This document shows, piece after piece, positions 7,738 through 16,736 of a DNA stretch of 64,000 nt (the stretch's first letter is position 1; each line of letters starts with the position of its first letter). A program made the translations under genes and the position numbers. Source of the DNA: Scybalousia_A sp964639765 (GTDB taxonomy: Bacteria; Bacteroidota; Bacteroidia; Bacteroidales; P3). Location of the stretch: contig CAZXEN010000003.1 of the NCBI GenBank assembly GCA_964639765.1, positions 49,305 to 113,304 of the forward strand. Reading direction: 5' to 3'. Under the pieces are notes generated by a model. The model was not told the DNA's origin. It did no database searches and saw only the letters and a list, made by a program, of their open reading frames with translations.

Positions 7738-8607
7738 TTAGTTTTTTTGAAAAAAAATATAACGTTCTTTATCGAATATATCCCTTTCTATTTGTCCAAC
7801 GTATTCTTTTTCAGAAAACAAGGAAAATGTTTGCTTTGATAGGTTTTCGTTAATTTCAAGATATACCCTTCCTTGGTTTGAGAGATGTTTTCCTGAAAAT
7901 TCTGCTATTTTTTCATAAAAAACCAATGGATTTTCATCTTCCACGAACAAGGCTATAGATGGTTCATATTCCAACACATTCTTTTTCATCAAGGCTTTTT
8001 CTTTCTGCATTATGTATGGAGGATTGGAGACGATAATATCAAAGTTCTCCCCTACCTCAAAGCCTTTCAGCAAATCACCTAGCAAAAACTTAATATCAAG
8101 ATTCAGGCTTCTGCTGTTTTCTTTCGCAAGTTCCAATGCTTTTTCCGAGATATCCATTGCATAGACCTCAGCATTGGGCAGATACTTCTTTAGACTCAAT
8201 GCCATACATCCGCTTCCACAACAAAGGTCCATGATTTTCAGATTTGCATTCAAGCCTTTTTGTTTTTCTTTACCTATAATCCTATAACAAAGTTCTTCCG
8301 TCTCCGGTCTTGGTATCAGAACATTTTCATTTACCTTTATTTTCAGACCACAGAACTCCACTTTTCCCAATATCTGCTGAACCGGTTTCTCTTTTTTCAA
8401 CTGTTCGGTTGCAAGTACTATGTCTAAAAGTTCCGATTCGTTTATATACTCTTCCTCAAAAGCCAATATATGGGCGGAATTCATTCCTGTGTATTCTTCA
8501 AAAAGTATGGAACAAAGGGCGTTTATCTCTGTTTTTGGGTATTTGTTTTTAAGTTCCTCAAAAATATATTCCTTTACGTCTTTGATTTTATTTGAACGTG
8601 TTTTCAT
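7738..8607 (-). CDS. prmC: Peptide chain release factor N5-glutamine methyltransferase PrmC
   Basis: A 289-residue SAM-dependent enzyme that methylates the GGQ glutamine of release factors. The N-terminal helical domain (residues 1-75) is followed by the conserved FCGLKIKVNENVLIPRPETE stretch. The SAM loop is MDLCCGSGCMALSLK and the catalytic signature is IIVSNPPYI. I start at ATG 8605-8607 (MKTRSNK). The longer upstream frame is antisense to ribD and unlike the family. It is transcribed divergently from ribD, and the -7 boxes of the two genes lie within 22 bases of each other. Confidence 0.93.
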   Translation of the reverse strand: MKTRSNKIKDVKEYIFEELKNKYPKTEINALCSILFEEYTGMNSAHILAFEEEYINESELLDIVLATEQLKKEKPVQQILGKVEFCGLKIKVNENVLIPRPETEELCYRIIGKEKQKGLNANLKIMDLCCGSGCMALSLKKYLPNAEVYAMDISEKALELAKENSRSLNLDIKFLLGDLLKGFEVGENFDIIVSNPPYIMQKEKALMKKNVLEYEPSIALFVEDENPLVFYEKIAEFSGKHLSNQGRVYLEINENLSKQTFSLFSEKEYVGQIERDIFDKERYIFFQKN

Positions 8608-8638
8608 TCTTTTTACTATCTTTGCCGTTGCAAAATTA
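8591..8638. promoter_or_regulatory. Face-to-face divergent promoters of prmC and ribD
   Basis: On the plus strand TATCTTTG (8617-8624) is preceded by TTTG (8591-8594) at 22 bases. On the minus strand TAATTTTG lies at 8631-8638. The boxes point at each other across six bases (8625-8630), so each predicted start site falls within or next to the opposing -7 box. The TTTG of the ribD promoter also lies just inside the prmC coding sequence (upstream of its start on the opposite strand). Confidence 0.6.
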
Positions 8639-8648
8639 CGAAGAAAAA

Positions 8649-9716
8649 ATGAAAACAGAAGACGAAAAATATATAAGACGCTGTTTTGAACTTGCTGCTT
8701 TGGGCAAAGGATTGAACAGTCCCAATCCAAAGGTTGGAGCAGTCGTTGTCCATAATGGAAGGATAATAGGCGAAGGTTATCACAAAAAATACGGGGAAGC
8801 CCATGCTGAAGTAAATGCTGTTGCTTCCGTGGAAGACAAATCTCTATTACAGGACTCCACTGTTTATGTAAATCTTGAACCTTGCTGTCATTATGGCAAA
8901 ACTCCTCCATGTGCAGAGCTGTTGGTAAAAAACAATATAAAGCGTTGTGTTGTTTCCAACAGGGACACAAATCCCAAAGTCTCAGGAGGTGGAATAAAGA
9001 TTCTGAAAGATGCCGGCATTGAAGTGGAATGCGGAATATTGGAAGAAGAAGGAAGATTTCTTAACAGAAGATTTTTTTGCAACCAAGAAAAACATCGTCC
9101 TTATGTTATTTTAAAGTGTGCCGAAAGCCGAGATGGTTTTATGGACGTGGACAGAACAGACGGAGAAAAACACAGTTACTGGATTACGAACGATGAACTA
9201 AAAGTCTGGGCACACAGACAGCGTGCCGAGGAAGATGCTGTTCTGGTTGGCTACAACACAATAATAAATGACAATCCGCTTCTTACTACCCGATATGTCA
9301 AAGGAAGAAATCCTGTACGTATAGTTTTTGACAGGGATTTGTCTCTTCCTCAATCAAGCAACATTTTCAGTTCCGAAAGCCCTACAATTGTATTCAATTA
9401 CCTAAAGACAGAAAAACAAGGTAATACAGAGTTCATACAAATAGAAAGACAAGGAGACTATGTCCCACAAATCCTAAAGCACCTGCTAAGACACAATGTC
9501 GGTTCCCTTATTGTTGAAGGAGGACGGCAAACTCTGCAGAAGTTCATAGAAAGCAATCTTTGGGACGAAGCCTATATTCTTACAGGCAGCTGCATATTTT
9601 CAAAGGGAACAAAAACCCCTGTCATCGCTACCGAATATTTTAGAAGCACGAAGTTGGTAGCTGACAACAGGGTAAGTTTTTATCTTAACAGCGACTCAAT
9701 AAAACTGAATCCATAG
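8649..9716 (+). CDS. ribD: Bifunctional riboflavin biosynthesis deaminase/reductase RibD
   Basis: A 355-residue bifunctional enzyme for the second and third steps of riboflavin synthesis. The N-terminal deaminase (about 1-145) has zinc ligands His52 in HAEVNA and the cysteines of PCCHYGKTPPC, with Glu54 as proton shuttle. The C-terminal DHFR-like reductase (about 150-355) shows RPYVILKCAESRDGF, a VGYNTIINDNPLLTTR substrate loop and SLIVEGGRQTLQKFIE. I start at ATG 8649 (MKTEDEKY). An earlier in-frame TTG at 8592 would lie upstream of the promoter. Other rib genes are not nearby. It converges on the helicase gene with only 23 bases between stops. Confidence 0.94.
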   Translation: MKTEDEKYIRRCFELAALGKGLNSPNPKVGAVVVHNGRIIGEGYHKKYGEAHAEVNAVASVEDKSLLQDSTVYVNLEPCCHYGKTPPCAELLVKNNIKRCVVSNRDTNPKVSGGGIKILKDAGIEVECGILEEEGRFLNRRFFCNQEKHRPYVILKCAESRDGFMDVDRTDGEKHSYWITNDELKVWAHRQRAEEDAVLVGYNTIINDNPLLTTRYVKGRNPVRIVFDRDLSLPQSSNIFSSESPTIVFNYLKTEKQGNTEFIQIERQGDYVPQILKHLLRHNVGSLIVEGGRQTLQKFIESNLWDEAYILTGSCIFSKGTKTPVIATEYFRSTKLVADNRVSFYLNSDSIKLNP

Positions 9717-9739
9717 CATATAACGCCAAAAAGAAAGAT

Positions 9740-11911
9740 TTATTTGATGTCTTTGTTGATTTTATTCCGCACTATCTCCAAAATACTCTCTCCATAGCGT
9801 TGCAACTTTTGTTTTCCTATACCGCGTATCAGCATCAGTTCATGCAAAGTGCGTGGTTTTTTGTTTGATATCTCTATCAATGATGCCTGGGTCAAAACCA
9901 TATATGGTGCTATCTTGTCTTCTTGTGCCTGCTGTTTTCTCCATGCTCTCAAAAGTTCAAACAATTCTGTGTCTTCTATGTCTTTTGAAACTGCTTCCTT
10001 TGGTTTCTTTGGCGGTTGTCCTGAAGTTTTCGTCAGCTTTCCTGTCCTGTTTTCAGAATTGCCTATGGATGACAGTTCTATGTCTGTACCTTTGGCAATT
10101 ACAAGGTTTCTGTATTTCAGATAATCATTGATATCAAATCGCTCATTTGACAAAAAGCTCAGCAGTCGGAACTTTATTTCCTTTTCCACTGAAAGTTCCA
10201 CCACCAAAGTATGTAGCTGCGAATTATCTTCTGTGTTATCCAGTTCTATATCCAGCAAATCAAGCACAATATCATTGATTATTTCAAGTTTTTCCAGAAA
10301 ATAATCCCTTGCCTTGTAAGAACGCTGCAGAAGTGTAGTAATTTTTGTTCGGTTGTCTGTATTCTGATTATAGATATTATCAAAATATTTCTTGAAGTTA
10401 AGGGAAACAGCCTCTATATCCTGTTTATATGCCTTGATGTTTTCTGATATGTTTTCAGATATTCGTGGAAAGACCTTGTAAATAACTATACTTGCAAAAG
10501 TCTTAAGAGCATTGATTTTCATGGTAAGGAACGTAAAATCAAAGACAGAATAAAGAGTCTGGATAAAATAATCATCTTTGGATTTCTGAAGGATGAGTTC
10601 GTCGGGTTGATGTTTTTGGGACTCGCTGGTAAACATTGACACATCTCTGTCAAGAATTATGGAAGAATATTTAAAAGGTTCGGACAAAATCATTCCAGAA
10701 AGGCTTCTGCATCTTGACAAAGCCACATAAACCTGTCCATGTGTGAAAGCCTGATTTGAATTTATTACCGCTTTGTCAAAAGTCAGCCCTTGTGATTTAT
10801 GTATTGTGATAGCCCATGCAAGCTTCAGGGGAAACTGAGTAAAAGTTCCCTTCTCTTTTATCGTGAGTTCCTTGGAGGCTTTCTCCATTGTGTATTCAAT
10901 ATTCCTCCATCTGTATGGCTGAACAAGGATTTCCTCTTCATCTTCCGAACATTTCACCTTCACAAAGTCGGTGTCCAAGTCCGTTATGATGCCTATTTTG
11001 CCGTTATAATAGCGTTTCTTTGTCCCTTCCATTTCGTAATCGTTCTTCAGGAACATAACCTGAGCTCCTACTTTCAGGTGCAGATGTTCAGCATTGGGAT
11101 ATATGTTCTCGGGAAATATGCCTTCTATCTGTGCCGTATAGAGTTTGTCCTTGCCTTTCAAAGCATTGATTTTATTGACGTTGATTTTATCTGCCTGAAG
11201 ATTGTGTGTGCAGAGGACGATATGGTTCTCCGGAATATTGTCCAACACGTCTTTCCTGTAGGATTGGTTCAGGCGGTTTATCTCTTCCTTTGTGATATGG
11301 TTGTCCCTCACAGCATTGAGAATTTCAATGAATTCATCATCTGTCTGCCTGTAGATATGCTTCAAAGATATGGTAAGATAGTCAGAAGACTTCAAGGCCC
11401 TGGATGAGAAGAAATACAAGCTGTCATAATACGGACGTAACAACTCAAGTTCTTCCGATGTTGATATGGGCGGAAGCTGATACAGGTCTCCAAGCATAAG
11501 CAACTGTACTCCGCCAAAAGGTTTTCTTGCTCCTCCTCTTCTGAAAGTTCTCAGTATTGTATCTATTGCGTCCAGAACATCGCACCTTACCATGGATATT
11601 TCATCTATTATGATAAGATCTATGCTGTTTATAAGATTGCGTTTTTGTTTTGTGAACTTACTGGGTTCAAATTTAACACCGGGAACAAATACATGCAAAG
11701 GCAATTGAAAAAACGAATGTATGGTTACTCCTCCGGCATTGAGGGCTGCAACACCCGTGGGAGCAAGGACAACAAAACGCTTGTTGAGTCTTGTGTTCAG
11801 GCTTTTAAGGAAAGTCGTTTTGCCCGTACCTGCCCTTCCTGTCAAAAAGATATTACGGTCTGTATATTGCAAAAAATTGAAAGCAAGCTCTAATTCTTTG
11901 TTCTCTGCCAT
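9740..11911 (-). CDS. PIF1/RecD-like superfamily 1 helicase with C-terminal HRDC domain
   Basis: A 723-residue ATP-dependent DNA helicase. Motif I is LTGRAGTGKTTFLKSL (Lys31), motif II is LIIIDEISMVR, followed by FGGVQLLMLGDLYQLPPI and, near residue 390, AWAITIHKSQGLTFDKAVI with the VYVALSRCRSL motif VI. This is the SF1B PIF1/RecD layout. The last 70 residues (LFELLRAWRKQQAQEDKIAP, then LIEISNKKPRTLHELMLIRG) form an HRDC domain for DNA contact. The role in replication fork or recombination processing is inferred. I start at ATG 11909-11911. TACATTTG at 11918-11925 is a possible -7 box that would make the message nearly leaderless, but no matching TTTG was found. Confidence 0.88.
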   Translation of the reverse strand: MAENKELELAFNFLQYTDRNIFLTGRAGTGKTTFLKSLNTRLNKRFVVLAPTGVAALNAGGVTIHSFFQLPLHVFVPGVKFEPSKFTKQKRNLINSIDLIIIDEISMVRCDVLDAIDTILRTFRRGGARKPFGGVQLLMLGDLYQLPPISTSEELELLRPYYDSLYFFSSRALKSSDYLTISLKHIYRQTDDEFIEILNAVRDNHITKEEINRLNQSYRKDVLDNIPENHIVLCTHNLQADKINVNKINALKGKDKLYTAQIEGIFPENIYPNAEHLHLKVGAQVMFLKNDYEMEGTKKRYYNGKIGIITDLDTDFVKVKCSEDEEEILVQPYRWRNIEYTMEKASKELTIKEKGTFTQFPLKLAWAITIHKSQGLTFDKAVINSNQAFTHGQVYVALSRCRSLSGMILSEPFKYSSIILDRDVSMFTSESQKHQPDELILQKSKDDYFIQTLYSVFDFTFLTMKINALKTFASIVIYKVFPRISENISENIKAYKQDIEAVSLNFKKYFDNIYNQNTDNRTKITTLLQRSYKARDYFLEKLEIINDIVLDLLDIELDNTEDNSQLHTLVVELSVEKEIKFRLLSFLSNERFDINDYLKYRNLVIAKGTDIELSSIGNSENRTGKLTKTSGQPPKKPKEAVSKDIEDTELFELLRAWRKQQAQEDKIAPYMVLTQASLIEISNKKPRTLHELMLIRGIGKQKLQRYGESILEIVRNKINKDIK

Positions 11912-12035
11912 GTAAGTCAAATGTATTTTGTATAATAGAACGAAAATACAGACGAAAAATTATTTTCCGTCTACAGAAAAGGGATATTTATACAAAAAGG
12001 GCAGGCTTTAGTCAAGACAAAAGAAAAAACGTCCC

Positions 12036-12161
12036 AAAATATCCTCGTTTTTTGGGAAAAAGATTTGGTCTTTCTGTAAAAAGTCTTCGTTTCCGTATAA
12101 AAAGTCTTGGTCTTTTTCCAAAAAGTCTTGGTTTTAAGAAACAAAAACGAAGAGTTTTTGC
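12036..12161. repeat. 21-bp tandem array A (six units)
   Basis: Six contiguous 21-base units start at 12036, 12057, 12078, 12099, 12120 and 12141. Units 2-5 begin AAAAAG and share a core like TCTTGGT or TCTTCGT followed by a T-rich stretch. The last unit is inverted-like (AAAACGAAGAGTTTTT). Divergence is mostly in the last five bases of each unit. It lies between divergent genes. Confidence 0.85.
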
Positions 12162-12455
12162 ATTATACATAACTAATAATCAAGTAGTTGGAAGTAATAA
12201 AAATCTTTTTCGGCTAAAAAAAAGATATAATCCTTGCATCTGTTTTTTATGGTTTAAAGTAAATATGGTGTTTCTGCAAAAACTTTACTCCAAACCACCG
12301 ATTATTACTTTGCAAAGTTAATACATTTTTTTGTAACAGACAAATTTTCTTTTAGAAAAACAGATAAACGATGCTAAATTTCAGATATTTTCAGTTTTTT
12401 TGAAAATCTTTGGCAATATTTTCAAGGACTATTTTCTTGTTATAAAAGATTTTTG

Positions 12456-12463
12456 TAATTTTG
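12456..12463 (+). promoter_or_regulatory. -7 box upstream of dnaB
   Basis: TAATTTTG matches TAnnTTTG, 63 bases before the dnaB ATG. CTTG at 12436-12439 is a possible but closely spaced -33 element. Confidence 0.55.
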
Positions 12464-12526
12464 CACTTGAGATGGTTTCAGCAGACAAAAACTGAAATCA
12501 TCATAACATTAAACACTTGGATATTT

Positions 12527-14086
12527 ATGCCGGATAACAGTCAAAATACATTCAGTTCAAGGCTGAGACACCAGAGAATGACGTTCAGCCAGGCTTTTTC
12601 TCTTAACAACAACATGGTTCCTCCGCAGGCAGAGGAACTTGAAGAGGAAGTATTAGGAGCTTTGCTTCTCAGTCAGGACGCTTTGACAAACACTATAGAC
12701 AGGTTAAAGACAGATTATTTCTACAAAGAAGAACACAAAGAAATCTTTTCTGCCATTCTTGCTCTTTTCCATGAAGGAAATCCCATAGACCTTGTGACAG
12801 TTACAGAGAAACTGAAGAAAAGGGGAAGTTTGGAAGCCATAGGAGGCTCATACAAAATGGCATCTCTTACCTCAAAAGTAACTTCTGCTGCACATATAGA
12901 ATACTATGTAAGCATTCTGGCAGAGAAATTCATTCAAAGGGAACTGATAAGAGTATCTACGGAGACCTTGAAAGAAGCATACGACGAAACCACCGACATT
13001 GTGGATTTGCTGGACAGGACAGAGACAAAGTTTTTGGACATCAACGACCAGAACTTCAACTCTTCTTCACAGAATATGCAACATCTTTTGATTGACGCCA
13101 TAAAAGAAATAGAAAAAGTGCAGGCTTCCGACAACGCAACAACTGGTTTGGAATGCGGATTTGAGGAACTTGACAGATGTATCAACGGTTTTCAGCCCGG
13201 CACTCTTATTATTCTGGCTGCACGTCCTGCAATGGGAAAAACAGCTTTTGCAGTTTCCATGGCAAGAAACATAGCTGTGCAGTTTCATCAGCCTGTTGCC
13301 ATCTTTTCTTTGGAAATGACGGCAATGGAACTTACTATGCGTTTGATTTCTTCTGAAACAGAGATAGAAGGAAACGATCTTAAAAGAGGAGATCAAATGA
13401 CCACCCAACAAATACAGATAATAAAAGAAAGAACACAGACTCTTGCAGAGGCTCCAATCTTTATTGATGACAATCCGGGCTTGAGTATTTTTGACCTAAG
13501 GGCGAAATGCAGGCGACTAAAGCAGGCTCATGACATAAAAATGGTGTTTATTGACTACCTGCAACTGATGTCAGGAGGTGAAGGCAGGAACAATGGAAAC
13601 AGAGAGCAGGAGATCAGTTTCATTTCCCGTCAGTTGAAAGCATTATCCAAGGAATTGGGCATTCCTATCCTTGCTCTTTCACAACTTTCACGTGCTGTGG
13701 AAACACGAGGAGGAAGCAAGGAACCTGTTTTGTCTGACTTGCGTGAGAGTGGAGCTATAGAACAGGATGCAGATATTGTTATGTTTATCTATCGTCCTGA
13801 ATACTATGGCATAACAGAAGATGAAAACGGCTCAACAGAAGGAGTTGCCTATGTAAATATCGCAAAAAACCGTGCAGGTTCTACCAACAAGGCACGTTTA
13901 GGCTTCAAACGCAAGTATGTAAAGTTCTATAATATAAAAAGAGACTTGCCTTCTGCCCTTAGAGAAGGGAGACTGGAAAACACATACTTTGACAGCAAAA
14001 GCAACAGCATTATCATGGAGTCAGGAATGAACGGAGAGCCGACAGAAGGTGAAATAAACAGCATTGATGACGACAATCCGTTCTAA
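12527..14086 (+). CDS. dnaB: Replicative DNA helicase DnaB
   Basis: A 519-residue hexameric fork helicase. The N-terminal DnaB domain (about 33-135) begins VPPQAEELEEEVLGALLLSQ. The RecA-like C-domain carries Walker A ARPAMGKTAF (residues 232-241), FSLEMTAMELTMRLIS, Walker B MVFIDYLQLM and the arginine-finger region LALSQLSRAVETR with SDLRESGAIEQDADIVMFIYR. I see no intein or other insertion. I start at ATG 12527 (MPDNSQN), since the in-frame upstream part overlaps the promoter box. The following secreted protein gene begins 27 bases after the stop. Confidence 0.96.
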   Translation: MPDNSQNTFSSRLRHQRMTFSQAFSLNNNMVPPQAEELEEEVLGALLLSQDALTNTIDRLKTDYFYKEEHKEIFSAILALFHEGNPIDLVTVTEKLKKRGSLEAIGGSYKMASLTSKVTSAAHIEYYVSILAEKFIQRELIRVSTETLKEAYDETTDIVDLLDRTETKFLDINDQNFNSSSQNMQHLLIDAIKEIEKVQASDNATTGLECGFEELDRCINGFQPGTLIILAARPAMGKTAFAVSMARNIAVQFHQPVAIFSLEMTAMELTMRLISSETEIEGNDLKRGDQMTTQQIQIIKERTQTLAEAPIFIDDNPGLSIFDLRAKCRRLKQAHDIKMVFIDYLQLMSGGEGRNNGNREQEISFISRQLKALSKELGIPILALSQLSRAVETRGGSKEPVLSDLRESGAIEQDADIVMFIYRPEYYGITEDENGSTEGVAYVNIAKNRAGSTNKARLGFKRKYVKFYNIKRDLPSALREGRLENTYFDSKSNSIIMESGMNGEPTEGEINSIDDDNPF

Positions 14087-14113
14087 GAATATATAAACTT
14101 TGATTGGCAAGAA

Positions 14114-15373
14114 ATGAGAAAAATTGTTATATTGTTTATCTTGTTGCTTTCTTTTTCCGTCAAGGCGGCTTTTGTCCTGATTCCTATGGACGAAACACAA
14201 AAAAACCACCTTAAAGCATACGGCATTGCATACGTTTCTTTGCAGAGGGATAATGATGTAACATGGCTGCTGAATTACAGAGGGGGTTCTTTTTCCATGG
14301 AGGAAGATTCTGAGATAATAAAGCTGTGCAAGCTCAGAGGAGTGAGCTATGAGGTTGTCTCTTCTTCACAAATGCTCGGAATTATAGACGAAATTTCCGA
14401 CCCAGAGGCAAATATGGACGCAGTAAAACTTCAGAAAGCCCCGAAAATTGCCGTCTATTCCCCAAAAAGCAAAAGACCTTGGGACGATGCAGTAACACTT
14501 GTTCTGACATATGCTGAGATACCATACGATGTTGTTTATGATGAGGAGGTTTTGAATGGAGTTCTTCCTATGTATGACTGGCTTCATCTGCACCATGAAG
14601 ACTTTACAGGACAGTATGGCAAGTTCTGGGGCAACTACAGGAACGCTTCTTGGTACAAACAAGACGTTGCCTTTCAGGAAGGCTTGGCAAAACAGCTTGG
14701 ATATGGCAAAGTCTCTCAGCTGAAGCTTGCTGTTGCAAAGAAAATAAGGGATTTCGTGCTTGGAGGAGGATTTATGTTTGCCATGTGTTCTGCCACTGAT
14801 TCGTTTGATATTGCTCTTGCTGCAGACGGTATTGATATTTGTGAGACGATGTTTGACGGTGACCCTATGCAAAGCGATGCCCAGCAACGTTTAAACTATG
14901 ACAATTGTTTTGCCTTCAAAGATTTTCACATAGAAACAAATCCTGCAGCCTACAGAATTTCGGATATTGACATAACAAGCGAAAGAGCTGCAAAGATAAG
15001 TGAAAAAAGCGATGTTTTTGTTTTGTTTGACTTCTCCGCCAAGTGGGATTGGATTCCTACAATGCTTACCCAGTGCCATACAAAGATAATAAAAGGATTC
15101 TATGGCCAGACAACTGCTTTCAGAACCAATACAATAAAAACCAATGTGCTTGTTCTTGGAGAAAACAAGTCCATAAACGAAGCCCGCTATCTGCATGGAG
15201 AATACGGGAAAGGAACATGGTCTTTTCTTGGAGGCCATGATCCGGAGGATTATCGCCACTTTGTGGGAGACCCAAAAACAGATCTTTCCCTTTATCCAAA
15301 TTCTCCCGGATACAGACTAATACTCAATAATATTCTGTTTCCTGCTGCAAAAAAAGAAAAGCATAAAACATAA
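14114..15373 (+). CDS. Secreted protein of the Bacteroidota family often mislabelled 'asparagine synthetase B'
   Basis: A 419-residue protein with a signal peptide (MRKIVILFILLLSFSVKAAF). It matches a Bacteroidota family I recognise from the start LIPMDETQKNHLKAYGIAY and WLLNYRGGSF, which databases often call asparagine synthetase B. I see none of the expected AsnB features: no N-terminal catalytic Cys2 and no SGGxDS pyrophosphatase loop. The middle has KIAVYSPKSKRPWDDAVTLV and GGGFMFAMCSATDSFD, reminiscent of a class I glutamine-amidotransferase-like or ThuA-like fold with a Cys elbow. It would act in the periplasm or at the surface. The real function is unknown. It probably shares transcription with dnaB (27-base gap). 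Confidence 0.7.
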   Translation: MRKIVILFILLLSFSVKAAFVLIPMDETQKNHLKAYGIAYVSLQRDNDVTWLLNYRGGSFSMEEDSEIIKLCKLRGVSYEVVSSSQMLGIIDEISDPEANMDAVKLQKAPKIAVYSPKSKRPWDDAVTLVLTYAEIPYDVVYDEEVLNGVLPMYDWLHLHHEDFTGQYGKFWGNYRNASWYKQDVAFQEGLAKQLGYGKVSQLKLAVAKKIRDFVLGGGFMFAMCSATDSFDIALAADGIDICETMFDGDPMQSDAQQRLNYDNCFAFKDFHIETNPAAYRISDIDITSERAAKISEKSDVFVLFDFSAKWDWIPTMLTQCHTKIIKGFYGQTTAFRTNTIKTNVLVLGENKSINEARYLHGEYGKGTWSFLGGHDPEDYRHFVGDPKTDLSLYPNSPGYRLILNNILFPAAKKEKHKT

Positions 15374-15440
15374 GACAGATGAAGATTTGTCTGACAAATA
15401 TACAGTTAAAGAACTTATAAATCAAGAAAAAATATCTATC

Positions 15441-16613
15441 ATGAAAATACTTGTTACTGGAGCAAAAGGCTTTGTTGGAAAAAATCTTGTTGCACAACTA
15501 TATAATATAAAGGACAACAAAGCACGCTGGTATTCTTTGGAAAAAGATTTGGATATATTGGAATACGACAAAGACAACACTCCTGAAGATTTGGAAAAGT
15601 TTTGCAAGGACTGTGATGCCGTTGTTCATCTTGCAGGCGTAAACCGTCCGAAAAAAGAAGAAGAATTCATGCAAGGCAATTTTTCTTTGCTGGAAACTTT
15701 GCTTTGTTTTCTAAAAAAACACAAGAACAGCTGTCCGATAATACTTTCTTCTTCCATACAGGCAGAACTTGACAACCCATACGGCAAAAGCAAGCTTGCA
15801 GGTGAGGAACTTTTGATTCAATATTCCTTGGAAACAAACACAAAAATCAAAATATACCGCTTTGCAAACGTGTTTGGCAAATGGTGCAGGCCAAACTATA
15901 ATTCCGTTGTTGCAACATTCTGCAATAATATTGCAAATGATTTGGAAATAAAGATAAATGATGAGAACGCAAAAGTAAGACTTGTCTATATTGATGATGT
16001 TGTTGATGGTATAATAGGACTGCTTAGTGACAAGGAATGGACCAAAGAGCCCCATGCAAAGATAGAAAAAGAATATCAAACTACGGTTGGCGAGCTGGCC
16101 AAGAAGATTTATTCTTTCAAGGAGATAAAAAACACTCTTGTTTTGCCAGATGTTGCAGATGAATTCACCAAAAAGCTTTATTCTACCTTTCTTTCCTATC
16201 TTCCTGCCAAAGAAATTTGTTATCCTTTAAAAATGAACGTGGATGAAAGAGGCTCTTTTACGGAAGTTTTCAAAAGTAATACAAAAGGACAAGTCTCTGT
16301 CAATGTCTCACGGCCAGGATATACCAAAGGAGAACACTGGCATAATACCAAGGCTGAAAAATTTATTATTGTGAAAGGCTCAGGTATCATAAGAATGAGA
16401 AGGATTGGCAAAGATGAACAGAACAATGACTATCCTGTTTTGGAATATAATGTGGATGACAAGCAGCTTATGGTTGTGAATATGATTCCCGGATATACCC
16501 ACAACATAACAAATCTGTCAAAAGAAGAGAATCTTGTCTTTTTAATCTGGGCTAATGAGACGTTTGATGAAAAAAGACCGGACACTTATTTTGAGAAAGT
16601 AAACAAAGACTAA
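15441..16613 (+). CDS. CapF/WbjC-like NAD-dependent epimerase/reductase with C-terminal cupin
   Basis: A 390-residue two-domain enzyme. The N-terminal short-chain dehydrogenase domain has KILVTGAKGFVGKNLVAQLY (NAD-binding GxxGxxG), VVHLAGVNRP and SSSIQAELDNPYGKSK with the YxxxK pair. The C-terminal cupin (about 255-390) shows FTEVFKSNTKGQVSVNVSRP and GEHWHNTKAEKFIIVKGSG, the zinc-binding type seen in CapF. Homologues make UDP-N-acetyl-L-fucosamine precursors for capsule or O-antigen. I start at ATG 15441 because upstream in-frame codons begin with TTG and are not similar. No CapE/CapG partners or glycosyltransferases are adjacent, so its pathway genes must lie elsewhere. Confidence 0.85.
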   Translation: MKILVTGAKGFVGKNLVAQLYNIKDNKARWYSLEKDLDILEYDKDNTPEDLEKFCKDCDAVVHLAGVNRPKKEEEFMQGNFSLLETLLCFLKKHKNSCPIILSSSIQAELDNPYGKSKLAGEELLIQYSLETNTKIKIYRFANVFGKWCRPNYNSVVATFCNNIANDLEIKINDENAKVRLVYIDDVVDGIIGLLSDKEWTKEPHAKIEKEYQTTVGELAKKIYSFKEIKNTLVLPDVADEFTKKLYSTFLSYLPAKEICYPLKMNVDERGSFTEVFKSNTKGQVSVNVSRPGYTKGEHWHNTKAEKFIIVKGSGIIRMRRIGKDEQNNDYPVLEYNVDDKQLMVVNMIPGYTHNITNLSKEENLVFLIWANETFDEKRPDTYFEKVNKD

Positions 16614-16677
16614 TATTATAAGGTATAAAAGACAAAATACATTCGGCTGTAGGCTTAACCTGTTTTCTTATAGCTGA

Positions 16678-16710
16678 TTTGCCTTAATACAAAAATATTT
16701 TATATTTTTG
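16678..16710 (+). promoter_or_regulatory. Promoter of parC
   Basis: TTTG at 16678-16681 and TATTTTTG at 16703-16710 are separated by 21 bases, close to the 19-base consensus. The box ends 26 bases before the parC ATG. Confidence 0.6.
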
Positions 16711-16736
16711 CATTCGTAAATTTACAATTTGTGATA

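Larger units (their letters stand above)
11912..12526. other. 615-base intergenic region between the helicase and dnaB
   Basis: It holds the possible helicase promoter (11918-11925), a 21-bp repeat array (12036-12161) and the dnaB promoter (12456-12463). I see nothing recognisable in 11926-12035 or 12162-12450. A plus-strand open frame at 12052-12321 is produced by the array and is not supported as a gene. Confidence 0.7.

Noticed and set aside
12036..12161. CRISPR array
   Set aside because: The period is only 21 bp with no unique spacers of constant length between identical repeats, and there are no cas genes.
12052..12321. Open frame of 89 codons across array A
   Set aside because: It starts with TTG, is made of the repeat units plus unrelated A/T-rich sequence, and has no counterpart of the same length at the other arrays.
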